Positions 25,579 to 35,860 of a DNA stretch of 64,000 nucleotides are shown here, one piece after another. The stretch is from contig NZ_JAPTGC010000001.1 of the NCBI RefSeq assembly GCF_026891935.1, forward strand, positions 124,001 to 188,000, written 5' to 3'. The position numbers were made by a program, and so were the translations under genes. The notes beneath the pieces were generated by a model, which was given only the letters and a program-made list of their open reading frames with translations, had not been told where the DNA came from and did no database searches. The DNA is from Methanocorpusculum vombati (lineage in GTDB: Archaea; Halobacteriota; Methanomicrobia; Methanomicrobiales; Methanocorpusculaceae). Position 1 is the stretch's first letter. Each line of letters begins with the position of its first letter.

Positions 25579-25603
25579 TCCACCGGCAATATTTTTTCTT
25601 TTT
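25569..25603. terminator. Terminator between two convergent genes
   Basis: GGTGGA-GTAA-TCCACC (25569-25584) spans the antiporter stop codon and is followed by TTTTTTCTTTTTT at 25592-25604. On the other side it lies just beyond the stop of the minus-strand gene at 25603. Confidence 0.75.
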
Positions 25604-26805
25604 TACAGCCTGAAAAGAATTTCTGCGGTACGTCTGAGAATATACGCTGCGGTATCCGCATCAGCTCCCGCACAACTACTCAGATGCAGCACGTTGTTGT
25701 ACGTCCACGCGCCCGCGGTGAAAGCACTGCCTCCGGCGATCACGCCCTGAAACTCCAACTCCTCAACAGAGATGTCGTCACCGAACTGTATCGTATCCGA
25801 AGGAATGACCCCCGGATTTGTGAGGAACGGTACTCCGGCAAACGTTCCGATATCGTCATCACGCAGAGCCGATTCGGCAAACGGCCGGGCTGCACCGATC
25901 CCTATTGCATGCTGCTTGATATCCTGCGACATTTTTGCCGCGGCTGTCAGTGTCTCCGCAGTCGTTCTGCCGCAGTGGACAGGCGACCAGTAGGCGACGG
26001 TATAGTTCATCGGAGAACCTCGCTCTTCCTCTGGAAAGTACCGGCGGAGATCGGCGGTCGAACAGAGCGGAACAACGTCAAGCAAAACTCCCTGTGCCGC
26101 CAGCCAGTCCCGGAGGGCTGTTCCGTATGCGGCGGTCAGGAGATCATGAATCGTTGCCCCATGGGATTTTGCAAATGTTTTCATCTCTGCAAGTGTTTCC
26201 GGGGAAAGCTGTTCCCGTACGATCGTCAGCTCCGCCTCTGGATCCGATCCCGTTGTAAAATATTTTTTGTCGGCAAGTGCTGCCGGAAACCGATCGTGTT
26301 CCCGTGAAAAAAGTTCCTGAAGTTTTTCCGCGGAAAAATTTCTGAACGCCGGCGACAGCGTCCGGTCATGTTCCTTGAACATTTTCGGTGCCGGGTCCCG
26401 GAACAGTTCTGCGATGCGTGCGGCAACCGACAGAACCCCGCGTGCATCGGTTAAGAGATGCGCCGCAGAAAACACAATCGTGTCAGTCGTGTTCCGGCAG
26501 ATCGTTATCCGGAACAGCGGCCCGGCATACGACGAGAGCGCAGTCATTACGCGGTCGGGATGTTCCGTGGTGATCGTGATCGGAATTGATTCTTCCCCGT
26601 GTACGAATCGTCCGTTTCGCAGAGCTCCTGCGTAACGGCTGACAAGGATAGGCATCTCGGCAGCCGCCCGGTCTGCCGCCTGCCGGAGGCGTTTCTCATC
26701 AATGATTCCGGACAGCTTCACTGAAACGGAGAGAAGAAATGCATGATCCAAATCTCCCAGATGCAGCTGAAAAATATCGAGTGGGGAGGCGGCAGTATCC
26801 TTCAT
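25603..26805 (-). CDS. Condensation-domain / acyltransferase-like protein
   Basis: 400 residues resembling the condensation-domain superfamily (chloramphenicol acetyltransferase fold, as in NRPS C domains, PapA and alcohol acetyltransferases). The opening DIFQLHLGDLDHAFLLSVSVKLSG and the active-site region FSAAHLLTDARG at about 116-127 correspond to the HHxxxDG motif, here with AH for HH and DA for DG. The conserved histidine is kept. Such stand-alone proteins transfer acyl groups to alcohols or amines; the substrate is unknown. It overlaps pepD by 4 bp (ATGA), so it is translated with it, and ends in a convergent terminator. Confidence 0.75.
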   Translation of the reverse strand: MKDTAASPLDIFQLHLGDLDHAFLLSVSVKLSGIIDEKRLRQAADRAAAEMPILVSRYAGALRNGRFVHGEESIPITITTEHPDRVMTALSSYAGPLFRITICRNTTDTIVFSAAHLLTDARGVLSVAARIAELFRDPAPKMFKEHDRTLSPAFRNFSAEKLQELFSREHDRFPAALADKKYFTTGSDPEAELTIVREQLSPETLAEMKTFAKSHGATIHDLLTAAYGTALRDWLAAQGVLLDVVPLCSTADLRRYFPEEERGSPMNYTVAYWSPVHCGRTTAETLTAAAKMSQDIKQHAIGIGAARPFAESALRDDDIGTFAGVPFLTNPGVIPSDTIQFGDDISVEELEFQGVIAGGSAFTAGAWTYNNVLHLSSCAGADADTAAYILRRTAEILFRL

Positions 26806-28226
26806 GCCGCCGTCCCTATCTCTCTGAGCAGCTCTGCGAGGAACAGCCGGACGTTCTCAACCGAGGAGATCTGCAGCCGTTCTCTGGGTGAGTGGGCGCC
26901 GAGAATGTTCGGCCCGATAGAGATGATGTCAAGCGCGGGGTAATTCCTGCGGAACAGTCCGCACTCCAGTCCCCCGTGTGTTGCCGTGATCGCAGGCTCT
27001 TTGCCGAAGAGATTTTCATAGACGGCGACGGCAGTTTGCAGCAGCGGGGACGAAGGGTTGGGTGTCCAGCCGGGGTACTCGCTTTTGGTGGTAATTTCCG
27101 CACCGCATTTCTGAAACACCTCTGCAACCATCTTTGATGCCTCGTGTTTCTCTGCCTCCACCACACTCCGCTGAAAGGTTGCGATGATCAGGGAACGGCC
27201 CTGCATTCTGATCGAGGAGAGATTTGTTGAGGTCTGTACCAGACCCGGAATGGTTCTGCTTATGGCAAGAACACCGTTCGGACATGCCTCAAGAGCACCG
27301 ATGATCTCTGCGGCGGAAGGGATCATCTCTTCCCGCGGCGACTCCGGCAGGAGGGCAAGCGAGATGCCCGGATCGGTACTGTTCCATGCATCCGTCATCT
27401 CCTCCTCAAACTGTGCAAACATTCTCTCAACCTCTGCGGTCCGTTCCGGAGGCACACCAAACACCGCGGCTGCATGGCGGGGGATCGCATTTATCAGATT
27501 GCCGCCGGAGAGTTCACAAACGGCGGCGTCCGGCAGCCGGTGCAGAAACGAAGCAAGAATTTTTATCGCGTTTGCCCGTCCCCGGTGAATGTCTGTCCCG
27601 GAGTGTCCGCCGGTCAGTCCGTCGACGTCGAACCGGTAGTACACATTGTTCATCGGTGCTGCACGAGGTTCCCGAACGATCGCGGCAAACGTTTCCACGC
27701 CCCCCGCGCATCCGGTACAGATGCTTCCCTCTTCTTCACTGTCAAGATTGATCAGCATCGTTCCCGTGAAGAAATCAGAGGCAATGGCTTCTGCACCGGT
27801 AAGTCCGGTCTCCTCTTCCACGGTGAACACGCACTCGATTGGTCCTGCAGGAATATCTGCGGCAAGCACATCAAGTGCAAGGGCGATGCCGATGCCGTTG
27901 TCTGCACCAAGCGTTGTTCCGCATGCATGCATCCAGTCCCCTTCGGTTACGGTCTCGATCGGATCGGTCTGAAAGTTGATCGCCTTGGCTGGATCCTTTT
28001 CGCAGACCATGTCCATGTGTGCCTGCAGGACAACTGCGGCTGAACGTTCAAAGCCTGCTGCGGCCGGCTTTCGGATGCAGACGTTTCCCGCGGCATCCTC
28101 TTTTGCGAAAAGGCCGTGACTCTCTGCAAAGGAAAGAAGATATTCCCGCATCTTTTCCTCGTGCCCGGAGGGATGGGGAATTGTGGTGATCTCTGCAAAG
28201 TACTGTAGAACGTGTCCGTGATTCAT
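26802..28226 (-). CDS. pepD: Aminoacyl-histidine dipeptidase (Xaa-His dipeptidase, M20 family)
   Basis: 474 residues. The two-zinc M20 site is readable: QAHMDMVCEK (His ligand with its Asp), GTTLGADNGIG (bridging Asp), VEEETGLTGA (catalytic and metal Glu), INLDSEEEG (Asp) and the C-terminal THGGLECG (His). The inserted lid/dimerisation domain lies in between with GGHSGTDIHRGRANAI. It cleaves short peptides, classically those with C-terminal histidine, in the cytoplasm. First gene of an operon with the condensation-domain protein. Length and motifs match PepD throughout. Confidence 0.93.
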   Translation of the reverse strand: MNHGHVLQYFAEITTIPHPSGHEEKMREYLLSFAESHGLFAKEDAAGNVCIRKPAAAGFERSAAVVLQAHMDMVCEKDPAKAINFQTDPIETVTEGDWMHACGTTLGADNGIGIALALDVLAADIPAGPIECVFTVEEETGLTGAEAIASDFFTGTMLINLDSEEEGSICTGCAGGVETFAAIVREPRAAPMNNVYYRFDVDGLTGGHSGTDIHRGRANAIKILASFLHRLPDAAVCELSGGNLINAIPRHAAAVFGVPPERTAEVERMFAQFEEEMTDAWNSTDPGISLALLPESPREEMIPSAAEIIGALEACPNGVLAISRTIPGLVQTSTNLSSIRMQGRSLIIATFQRSVVEAEKHEASKMVAEVFQKCGAEITTKSEYPGWTPNPSSPLLQTAVAVYENLFGKEPAITATHGGLECGLFRRNYPALDIISIGPNILGAHSPRERLQISSVENVRLFLAELLREIGTAA

Positions 28227-28380
28227 AAGGGGTTCCTGAGAGATGTATTGGGTGAAAGATATTGGATGCTGGAAATAATCATCTTTCTCTGCCGAGTGGT
28301 TGTTGTACCTTCTTTCAGGTTAATCACATCTCCCGAACCTATTCTTTATTGCCTATCCCCCGCTATTACTACATTATATC

Positions 28381-28845
28381 ATGCTTGAAACACTCTTGGA
28401 TCCTGCGGTGTTCCCGTGGATTCTCATCGTCGCCGGAGCGGCTTTCCTTGTTATCGAAGCAACAACACCGGGATTTTTCATGGCCGTTCCCGGAACTGCC
28501 ATGATCGTTCTCGGACTCATGGTTCTTGCCGGTGTTGACATTTTTGCCTCTCCCGTCGGCGTTGGTATCGCTGTCCTCGCCGCAATCGCTGCGGCTGTGG
28601 TGAGCGTTCTCATCTACCGGAGAATATCTCCCGACCAGACGCCGGTGACCACCGGTCAGGACACCATTGTCGGAAAAACCGGTGTCGTGACGGTTGCGGT
28701 AGTCCCCGATACCATCTCCGGCAAGGTTGACATCTCCGGTGTTATCTGGAGCGCAAAAAGCACGGGCACAGTACTTGTGCCCGGAACAAAAATACAGGTG
28801 ACCGCCACATCCGGCGTTCACCTGACCGTTGAGGAGGTCCGCTAA
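28381..28845 (+). CDS. NfeD-like membrane protein (short form)
   Basis: 154 residues: three or four membrane helices (WILIVAGAAFLVIEA, FFMAVPGTAMIVLGLMV, GVGIAVLAAIAAAVVSVLI) followed by a C-terminal OB-fold domain of about 65 residues (TIVGKTGVVTV). This is the short NfeD type that lacks the ClpP-like protease part. NfeD proteins are encoded next to SPFH proteins and are thought to work with them in membrane microdomains. The stop abuts the start of the SPFH gene with no gap. Start at 28381. Confidence 0.9.
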   Translation: MLETLLDPAVFPWILIVAGAAFLVIEATTPGFFMAVPGTAMIVLGLMVLAGVDIFASPVGVGIAVLAAIAAAVVSVLIYRRISPDQTPVTTGQDTIVGKTGVVTVAVVPDTISGKVDISGVIWSAKSTGTVLVPGTKIQVTATSGVHLTVEEVR

Positions 28846-29904
28846 ATGGACGCATTCACTCTCATATCCATCGTACTGATAATTATCATTCTCTACATCT
28901 TTGCAAAAGGCGTGGTGATCATCCAGCCGTATCAGAAAGGTCTCGCCATACGCCTTGGAACCTACGTCGGCCAGATGAACCCCGGTTTCAAATGGGTCGT
29001 ACCGTTCATCACAACCGTTATTAAACTTGATCTCAGAACCCAGGTCATCGATGTTCCTTCGCAGGAGGTCATCACCAAAGACAACTCGCCGACCGATGTG
29101 GACGCCATCATCTACGTCCGGGTCATGGACCCCGAACGCGCCTACTTCGAAGTTTCCAACTACCGTCAGGCAACCGTGGCCCTCGCACAGACCAGTCTTC
29201 GCGGTATTATCGGCGACATGGAACTGGATGAAGTTCTCTACAACCGCGACATGATCAACCGCCGTCTGCGTGACATTCTCGACAAGGAAACCGATCAGTG
29301 GGGTGTCAAAATTGAACGTGTCGAGATCAAAGAGGTCAATCCGATAGGCGCCGTCAAGCAGGCCATGACCGAACAGACCGCAGCCGAACGTGAACGGCGT
29401 GCGGCAATTCTTCGTGCGGACGGAGAAAAACGTGCCGCGATTCTCAAGGCCGAAGGTCTGCGTCAGAGTATGATCCTTGAGTCTGAAGGTGAGCGTCAGA
29501 GTAAGATTCTCCGTGCCGAAGGAGAACGTCAGAGCAAAATCCTTCAGGCACAGGGAGAAGCCCAGGGCCTGCGGATTGTGGCGCTCGGATCCCGTCCGCT
29601 GGATAAACGGGCAATCACCGTCCTGTCGCTGAACGCCCTGCAGAAGATGGCCGACGGCCAGGCAACCAAGATCATCTTTCCGTTTGAGGTCTCCAGTCTC
29701 ATCAAACAGGGTGCGAAATTCCTCGGTGCCGAGGATCTGGTTGACACCGACGATACCCCGCAGATCGATCTCGATGAAAGCATCTTAGGTGATCTTCCCG
29801 ACCCCACAGAGATTGCCAAAGCCGTTGAGTCCGTCAAACCGCCGGAGACATCCGATGCCGATCCCTCTGCGGCTGATGATGTTCCGCTCGGCGGATCAAC
29901 CTGA
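28846..29904 (+). CDS. SPFH/stomatin-like (slipin/QmcA) membrane protein
   Basis: 352 residues. One N-terminal membrane helix (LISIVLIIIILYIFAKGVVII), then the SPFH domain (QPYQKGLAIRLGTYVGQMNPGF; DVPSQEVITKDNSPTDVDAI) to about residue 185, a long charged coiled coil with imperfect repeats of the ILRAEGERQSK type at about 185-245, and an acidic tail. Stomatin-family proteins form large ring or cage oligomers that organise the membrane and its proteases. Encoded directly after nfeD. A T-rich stretch follows the stop, so the next gene may have its own promoter. Confidence 0.93.
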   Translation: MDAFTLISIVLIIIILYIFAKGVVIIQPYQKGLAIRLGTYVGQMNPGFKWVVPFITTVIKLDLRTQVIDVPSQEVITKDNSPTDVDAIIYVRVMDPERAYFEVSNYRQATVALAQTSLRGIIGDMELDEVLYNRDMINRRLRDILDKETDQWGVKIERVEIKEVNPIGAVKQAMTEQTAAERERRAAILRADGEKRAAILKAEGLRQSMILESEGERQSKILRAEGERQSKILQAQGEAQGLRIVALGSRPLDKRAITVLSLNALQKMADGQATKIIFPFEVSSLIKQGAKFLGAEDLVDTDDTPQIDLDESILGDLPDPTEIAKAVESVKPPETSDADPSAADDVPLGGST

Positions 29905-29994
29905 TCATCTCCCCACTTTTTTCTTTCTTGTCCAATACGAAACTGCATTATAGTTTTCCCGCCTACCTGATCACCAATAACCGGAGGGCAAATC

Positions 29995-30834
29995 ATAGCA
30001 CGCATACGAATACCCCGTTCCCGTACCGTCCGGGACAAAATTCCTGTTTCCCTTCCAGTTCCCGAGAACACTGGTGAAACAGAGGAGGATATACCGTTTT
30101 TCAACTACGGGACGTTCTCCTTTGATTATGCGGTCAATTTTTCCCGTCTCAGCATCTCCATTGAACAGAAGCTGGACATGTACCACTATCACCGGGAACT
30201 CGGCAAATGGAAACGGGATGCCAACGTCAGTGTCAGGGAAGGACGTATGCTCCTGCATCCCGTCGAACCCCTGTATCTTCCCGAAGCTGTCACCGATTAT
30301 CTTGAGATCCGGTTTGACGAGGTCATGATCGAACCGCGTGGCACGAGCATCCTCTTCCTTACCTTCCCAATCGAGATCGGCGTCTTTATCCAGGCCTCCG
30401 GGGTCACCAGTATTCTTGACGTTGTCTCGTTCAAAACCCCGAAGTACTCCCTGTACGGCAGTGCGAACCGCGGGGTTATTACCCGGTGGCACAAATCCGG
30501 TGTCTCCTCGTACCCTCCGCGTGTCAGAAACTATCTGGAAGGCGTGCTCCGTCTGCAGATCGAAAACACCACCGATGACTGGGTAAACGTATCGCGTACG
30601 GTTATTCACGAAAAAGGAATGCAGGTGTACTTTGACGATCATTTTGTTTCCATGGCGGCCGAGATGGTGATCACCTCCGGAGGTACTGCTGCGGTTACCG
30701 GCGTTGCCCGCCCTCTTCACGAAGGCATGACCCGGTCCCTGCGGATGTACGAGCCGCGGCGTTCCACCTCATTCTCCAATGCCTCGGGATCCCTTATTGA
30801 CAGCACCTTTATCATGGACGCGGGGTTGACCTGA
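29995..30834 (+). CDS. DUF432 family protein with apparent AUA start
   Basis: 279 residues if translation starts at the ATA at 29995. The frame is open from 29971 and has no ATG, GTG or TTG until 30178, yet the residues before that ATG (FNYGTFSFDYAVNFSRLSIS) look like the conserved beginning of DUF432. The ATA sits 6 bp after GGAGGG, an ideal ribosome-binding distance. Starting at 30178 would remove 61 residues. DUF432 proteins are beta-rich, unassigned, and usually found next to MscS channel genes, as here (2 bp before mscS). Either a rare AUA start or an ATG-to-ATA mutation explains it. Confidence 0.75.
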   Translation: MARIRIPRSRTVRDKIPVSLPVPENTGETEEDIPFFNYGTFSFDYAVNFSRLSISIEQKLDMYHYHRELGKWKRDANVSVREGRMLLHPVEPLYLPEAVTDYLEIRFDEVMIEPRGTSILFLTFPIEIGVFIQASGVTSILDVVSFKTPKYSLYGSANRGVITRWHKSGVSSYPPRVRNYLEGVLRLQIENTTDDWVNVSRTVIHEKGMQVYFDDHFVSMAAEMVITSGGTAAVTGVARPLHEGMTRSLRMYEPRRSTSFSNASGSLIDSTFIMDAGLT

Positions 30835-30836
30835 AC

Positions 30837-31814
30837 ATGGCGGACGTGAATCTTTCTGCGATCTCTGACAGCATCTTCGGCAGTCTGAGCGGTTCCGATG
30901 ACGGCGGCAGCGGATTTTTCGATACTGTCCTCATCAATGGTATCACGTATGGCGACATTATTGGTGCCGTCATCATTCTGATCGGTACGCTGATCGTTGC
31001 AAAAATCTTCAGCGGGATCATAAACCGGATGTTCACCGGCAAGATCGAGAAGAACAACATCATCTTCATGCAGAAACTCGTTCGCTGGGTGATCTACTTC
31101 ATCGGATTTTTGGTGATGAGTCCGCTGCTGCACATCGACTTCAGCGGTCTTATGGTTGCCGGAGGAATTGTTGCGGTTGCCGTTGGTTTTGCGAGTCAGA
31201 ACACGCTCTCAAACTTTGTGGCAGGTCTTCTCATTATGTTTGAGCGGCCGGTGAGCATCAGTGACAACATCAAAATCAACGGAACCCAGGGGTATGTGGA
31301 AGACATCGGTCTGATGTCCACTACTCTTCGGACCTATGAGGGAATCTATGTCCGTGTGCCGAACGAAACTATGTTCACCTCCGACATCACCAACTATGTT
31401 GCTCATGTTGCCCGGAGATTTGAGTATCTGGTCTCCATCCGGTACTCGGATGATGCAGCAAAAGCCATTGAGGTCATCAGGGGAGTTATTGATAAGCATC
31501 CGTATGCACTGAAGTCACCGTCTCCTGATGTGTATGTGGACGAGCTTGGTGCGCACGGGGTGAATCTGGTTGTCCGTATCTGGTCGCCTTCCGGGTACTG
31601 GTGGGATGCCAGAAAAGATCTTCTCTGGAAGATTTTCAAAGCTCTTCGTGCGGCGGATATTGATATTCCGTTTGACCAGCTGGTTATCTGGGAGGGAAAG
31701 GACACGATCAGTGCGGCGGATCAGGGGCCTGAGGATGAGTTTGCCTACCCTGAGACTGCAACCCCTCCGAAGATGAACCGTGATGATGCCGCAAAACAGG
31801 TGGACAGAGGATAA
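30837..31814 (+). CDS. MscS-family mechanosensitive channel
   Basis: 325 residues. Three membrane helices at about 38-60, 78-100 and 105-130; the last is the pore helix (GIVAVAVGFASQNTLSNFVAGLLIMFERPVSISD), with the alternating Gly/Ala packing of MscS TM3 running into the beta domain. The C-terminal cytoplasmic cage follows (YVEDIGLMSTTLRTYEG; RIWSPSGYWWDARKDLLW). It opens under membrane tension to release solutes in hypo-osmotic shock. Directly follows the DUF432 gene and precedes the HEAT gene by 4 bp. Confidence 0.93.
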   Translation: MADVNLSAISDSIFGSLSGSDDGGSGFFDTVLINGITYGDIIGAVIILIGTLIVAKIFSGIINRMFTGKIEKNNIIFMQKLVRWVIYFIGFLVMSPLLHIDFSGLMVAGGIVAVAVGFASQNTLSNFVAGLLIMFERPVSISDNIKINGTQGYVEDIGLMSTTLRTYEGIYVRVPNETMFTSDITNYVAHVARRFEYLVSIRYSDDAAKAIEVIRGVIDKHPYALKSPSPDVYVDELGAHGVNLVVRIWSPSGYWWDARKDLLWKIFKALRAADIDIPFDQLVIWEGKDTISAADQGPEDEFAYPETATPPKMNRDDAAKQVDRG

Positions 31815-31818
31815 GAAA

Positions 31819-32301
31819 ATGACAGATATTACCGATGCGCTGACTGCTCTTTCAGATGCAGATCTTGACGTTCGTCACGCCGCAGTTGAAAAAATCGCCG
31901 CAGCAGGACGGACCAATCCCGGACAGATTGTGCCGGTTGTGATCGCGGAACTCCGGTCCGGGACTCTTGATACCCGCTGGTACCTTGGAAGGTCGCTGGT
32001 GAAGATGGGTCCGGAGATCACTCCGCTTCTCCTTGAGTATGCGGAGATGGAAAAGAATATGGATGTACAGAAGTACTTCGGTGCGGTTCTTGCGTCATTT
32101 GGCGAGATCTCGGTTCCTCCGCTTATCTCGCTTTTTTCGTCATCCAATCCGACAGCCCGCGGTATGGCCTCAGCCGCTCTGGAGCGGCTTGAGGCCAAGG
32201 CGGTTCCGGCGCTGATTGAGGCGGCTCTGGGCGATGATCCGCAGGTGAAGCTTTGTGCTGAACTGACGCTGACGAAGCTCAATATCTTTGACTACCAATA
32301 A
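31819..32301 (+). CDS. HEAT-repeat protein
   Basis: 160 residues from the ATG at 31819 (the longer frame overlaps mscS). It consists of about four helical repeats of the HEAT/PBS-lyase type, e.g. [21 protein letters not shown], and later [29 protein letters not shown]. No catalytic residues. Proteins of this kind are scaffolds. The stop overlaps the PolD start (TAATG), so this gene is translationally coupled to polC and may have a role linked to it or to mscS. Confidence 0.85.
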   Translation: MTDITDALTALSDADLDVRHAAVEKIAAAGRTNPGQIVPVVIAELRSGTLDTRWYLGRSLVKMGPEITPLLLEYAEMEKNMDVQKYFGAVLASFGEISVPPLISLFSSSNPTARGMASAALERLEAKAVPALIEAALGDDPQVKLCAELTLTKLNIFDYQ

Positions 32302-35300
32302 TGGCTGAACTTGCAACCTCTCCCCGGTATCGTGCGTATCTGGATCATCTGATCAGTGAGCTTGATCGGGCGATGGGGATTGCACAGGCTGCAAAGGCAA
32401 AGGGTTTTGATCCGCGAACTGAAGTGGAGATCCCGATTGCAAGTGATCTTGCAGGAAGGGTTGAGGCACTGCTGAACTACAAAGGAGTTGCCGATCGTAT
32501 CCGTGAGCTTGAGGAGCGGATGAGCCGTGAGGAGGCGTCGCTTAAGATTGGTGACGCGTTTGTGTCCCGCGAGTTCGGAGAGACAACCCGCGAGGAGATT
32601 CTGGATCACGCGATTCGTGCGTCGATGGCACTTCTGACCGAAGGTGTGGTCGCCGCACCGACGGAGGGAATCGGCAAGGTCGGCATCAAGAAAAATGATG
32701 ACGGATCAGAGTATCTGGTGATCTACTATGCAGGGCCTATCCGTTCCGCGGGCGGAACGGCTCAGGCACTGTCTGTTCTTGTCGGCGATTATGTCCGCCG
32801 TCTCTTAAATCTTGACCGCTACAAACCCCGCGAGGAGGAGATCGAGCGGTATGTGGAGGAGCTGAAGCAGTACAACGGCATTCAGAGTATGCAGTATCTC
32901 CCCAAAGATGATGATATCCGGCTCATTATCCGCAACTGTCCGGTCTGCATCGACGGCGAGCCGACGGAGAAGGAGGAGATCTCCGGATACCGGAATCTTG
33001 AGCGGGTGGAGACAAATGTTGTCCGGGGCGGTATGTGTCTTGTGATTGCGGAAGGCATCGGCCTCAAGGCGCCGAAGATTCAGAAGAATGTGGCGAAGAT
33101 GCATCTCGATGGATGGGAGTGGCTGGAGACGCTGATCTCGGGAGCGGCATCGACGTCGTCGGAAGAGGAAGAACCGGGCATTCATCCGAAAGACAAGTAC
33201 ATGCGGGATATGCTTGCAGGCCGCCCGCCGTTTTCGTATCCGATGCGAAAGGGGGGTTTCCGCCTGCGGCTGGGCCGCGGGCGGAATACGGGTCTTGCGA
33301 CCTGCGGGTTCAATCCGGCAACGCTTCACGTGCTGGATGATTATCTCGCGGTCGGTACGCAGATGAAGGTGGAACGCCCCGGTAAAGCGTGCGGTGTTGT
33401 GCCCTGTGATACGATTGAGGGACCGACGGTCCGCCTGACCTCAGGCGAGGTCAGGCGCATCGATACGCTTGCGGAGGCGAACAGGTATGTTGATGCAAAG
33501 GAGATCGAGTACATCCTTGATGTCGGCGAGATTCTGATCTCATACGGCGAGTTCCTAGAAAATAATCACGTGCTTGCTCCGCCGAGCTACTGCGAGGAAT
33601 GGTGGAGGCTGGAAGGCGGCCCCCGTCATCCGGAGAGTGAAGCGGAAGCCATCTCCTTTGTGGCGGAGGGTGCGTATCTGCATCCCGACTACACGTGGTT
33701 CTGGGATGACTGCACGGAGGATCAGATCCGTCTTCTCTCCGACAAAGTTGCAGAGACCGGTTCCGTCCGGGACGGTGTTTTGTACATTCCGGTTGATCCT
33801 GAGGTGAAGGCGGTTCTTGAGGAGCTGCTCGTCCCGCACACGGTAGAGGACGGGAACTATGTGATCAAAACACCGCTCGCACTGATTGCGGGTCTCGGCC
33901 TTTCGTATGATCTTCAGAAGAATGCAACCTGGAATACCCTGCCTCCATTCACGAACGGTCTGGTGATGGCCGAACATCTTTCGGGTATTCGGATGCGGTC
34001 GAAGGCGGGTACCCGGGTCGGCGGCAGGATGGGACGTCCCGGCAAATCGGCTCCCCGCAAAATGAAGCCGCCGGTACATGTTCTCTTCCCCATCGGGGAG
34101 TCCGGGGGTATGAAGCGTTCGATTGACAATGCGGCGAAGGTCTGCAATGCGAATCTGTCGGGGGATGTGTTTTCGGGGACTGCGGTGACAACCGGTCAGG
34201 TGGAGGGTATGATTCATGTGGAGACCGGTGAGCGGAAATGTCCGTCCTGCGGTGCGGTGACCTACAAGAGCCGGTGCCCGGAGTGCGGTGCCCATACCGA
34301 GGCGGTGTACCGCTGTCCGCGGTGTAATACTCTTGCCCAGCCGGGAGAGGAGTTGTGTCCGCGGTGCGGCGCTCCGGTTGTCTGCCAGAAGGATAGTGTG
34401 CTGAGTCTCCGGCAGGAGTATGATGCGGCGCTTGCGGTTACCGGTATTCCGGCGAGCGCCATTCCCGAACTGAAAGGCGTCCGCGGTCTTATCTCCCGGG
34501 AACGGGTGGTCGAGCCGCTGGAGAAAGGAATTCTTCGTGCGGCAAACGAGGTGTATGTGTTTCGTGACGGAACGGTGCGCTATGATATGATCGATCTGCC
34601 GCTGACGCATTTCCGACCAGCGGAGATTGCGGTTTCCGTGGAGAAGCTCCGGGAGATCGGATACACGCAGGATATGCACGGCGAGGAGCTTGTGTCTCCG
34701 GATCAGGTGGTGGAGCTGAATCCGCAGGATATTCTGGTGTCCGAGGACTGCGGGGAGTATCTGGTGCGGGTGGCAAAGTACCTGGATCAGCTTCTTGAGA
34801 GGCTGTATGGTCTTCCGGCGTTTTATCATGCGGAGGTGCCGGAGGATCTGGTGGGCCAGCTGATTCTTGGTCTTGCCCCGCATACGAGTGCGGGCGTTCT
34901 TGCCCGGCTGATCGGGTTTACGAAGGCGAAGGCAGGATATGCCCACCCGTTCTATCATGCGGCGAAGCGGCGGAACTGCGATGGGGATGAGGACTGCGTG
35001 ATGCTTTTAATGGATGGTCTGGTGAACTTTTCGCGTTCCTTCCTGCCGAGTACCCGCGGCGGTACGATGGATGCGCCGCTTGTTCTGACGACGACGCTGA
35101 ACCCGAAGGAGGTGGATAAGGAGACGCTGAACGTGGATGTGATGGATCACTATCCGCTTGAGGTGTATGAGGCGTGTCTTACGTATACGCCGCCGAAGAA
35201 TCTGGAGAAGGTGGTGGATCATGTGGAGAGCCGGGTCGGGACGCCGGGGCAGTTCGAGGGTTTTTCCTTTACGCATGATACCCGCGATATTTCGGAGGGT

Positions 35301-35735
35301 CCGCTGGATACGATGTACACGAATCCGATTCTGAAAGGAACGACAGATAAGATCAAGGCGGAGCTTGCGCTTGCGGACCGCATCCGTGCAGTGGAGACGG
35401 ATGATCTTGCGGAAAGGATCATCAATAGTCATTTAATGCCGGATATGATCGGTAATCTTCGTTCGTTTTCGAAGCAGTCGTTCCGCTGTCCGCGGTGCAA
35501 GACGAGTTTCCGCAGGATTCCGATCTCGGGGAAGTGTACGAAGTGCGGTGCGGTTCTGAAGGCGACGATGCACAAGGGAAACGTGACGAAGTATCTGGAG
35601 ATTTCCAAGTACATGGCCGAGCATTATAAGCTGTCGGAGTACACGAACCAGCGTATTGCGGTGACGGAGATGAATATCTGGTCAACGTTTGGGCAGGAAG
35701 AGAAGCAGCAGATGGATCTTTCGGATTTCTTTTGA
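32301..35735 (+). CDS. polC: DNA polymerase D large subunit (DP2)
   Basis: 1144 residues, the catalytic subunit of the archaeal replicative D-family polymerase. The double-psi-barrel active site motif NCDGDEDC is at about residues 891-898 with [21 protein letters not shown] following. Zinc modules are visible at about 646-690 ([36 protein letters not shown]) and 1062-1090 ([11 protein letters not shown] ... CTKCGA). The N-terminal DP2 signature [13 protein letters not shown] is intact. Length matches intein-free DP2. The small subunit is not in the window. Start overlaps the HEAT gene stop. Confidence 0.97.
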   Translation: MAELATSPRYRAYLDHLISELDRAMGIAQAAKAKGFDPRTEVEIPIASDLAGRVEALLNYKGVADRIRELEERMSREEASLKIGDAFVSREFGETTREEILDHAIRASMALLTEGVVAAPTEGIGKVGIKKNDDGSEYLVIYYAGPIRSAGGTAQALSVLVGDYVRRLLNLDRYKPREEEIERYVEELKQYNGIQSMQYLPKDDDIRLIIRNCPVCIDGEPTEKEEISGYRNLERVETNVVRGGMCLVIAEGIGLKAPKIQKNVAKMHLDGWEWLETLISGAASTSSEEEEPGIHPKDKYMRDMLAGRPPFSYPMRKGGFRLRLGRGRNTGLATCGFNPATLHVLDDYLAVGTQMKVERPGKACGVVPCDTIEGPTVRLTSGEVRRIDTLAEANRYVDAKEIEYILDVGEILISYGEFLENNHVLAPPSYCEEWWRLEGGPRHPESEAEAISFVAEGAYLHPDYTWFWDDCTEDQIRLLSDKVAETGSVRDGVLYIPVDPEVKAVLEELLVPHTVEDGNYVIKTPLALIAGLGLSYDLQKNATWNTLPPFTNGLVMAEHLSGIRMRSKAGTRVGGRMGRPGKSAPRKMKPPVHVLFPIGESGGMKRSIDNAAKVCNANLSGDVFSGTAVTTGQVEGMIHVETGERKCPSCGAVTYKSRCPECGAHTEAVYRCPRCNTLAQPGEELCPRCGAPVVCQKDSVLSLRQEYDAALAVTGIPASAIPELKGVRGLISRERVVEPLEKGILRAANEVYVFRDGTVRYDMIDLPLTHFRPAEIAVSVEKLREIGYTQDMHGEELVSPDQVVELNPQDILVSEDCGEYLVRVAKYLDQLLERLYGLPAFYHAEVPEDLVGQLILGLAPHTSAGVLARLIGFTKAKAGYAHPFYHAAKRRNCDGDEDCVMLLMDGLVNFSRSFLPSTRGGTMDAPLVLTTTLNPKEVDKETLNVDVMDHYPLEVYEACLTYTPPKNLEKVVDHVESRVGTPGQFEGFSFTHDTRDISEGPLDTMYTNPILKGTTDKIKAELALADRIRAVETDDLAERIINSHLMPDMIGNLRSFSKQSFRCPRCKTSFRRIPISGKCTKCGAVLKATMHKGNVTKYLEISKYMAEHYKLSEYTNQRIAVTEMNIWSTFGQEEKQQMDLSDFF

Positions 35736-35754
35736 AGCTGCCTCTCAGTTGGAT

Positions 35755-35814
35755 CCCACAGAAAACGCTGAATACACGAAAACATCACGGAGCAAACGTG
35801 AACATCACGGAAAT
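35755..35814 (+). repeat. Left 60-bp inverted repeat of the GxxExxY unit
   Basis: The reverse complement of this stretch matches 36294-36353 at 55 of 60 positions without gaps. It begins 20 bp after the polC stop. It contains two internal copies of the 12-mer AACATCACGGAA/G type, about 20 bp apart. Confidence 0.95.
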
Positions 35815-35860
35815 CATCACCAATAGTATTTTTGTTCACCCCCTCTATTCTTATAAGTAC

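Noticed and set aside
33555-34958. 467-residue open frame antisense to polC
   Set aside because: Arg/His-rich, no recognisable motif, fully covered by the certain polC gene; a by-product of codon bias.
32301-35735. Possible intein in the PolD large subunit
   Set aside because: The 1144-residue length and unbroken motifs match intein-free DP2.
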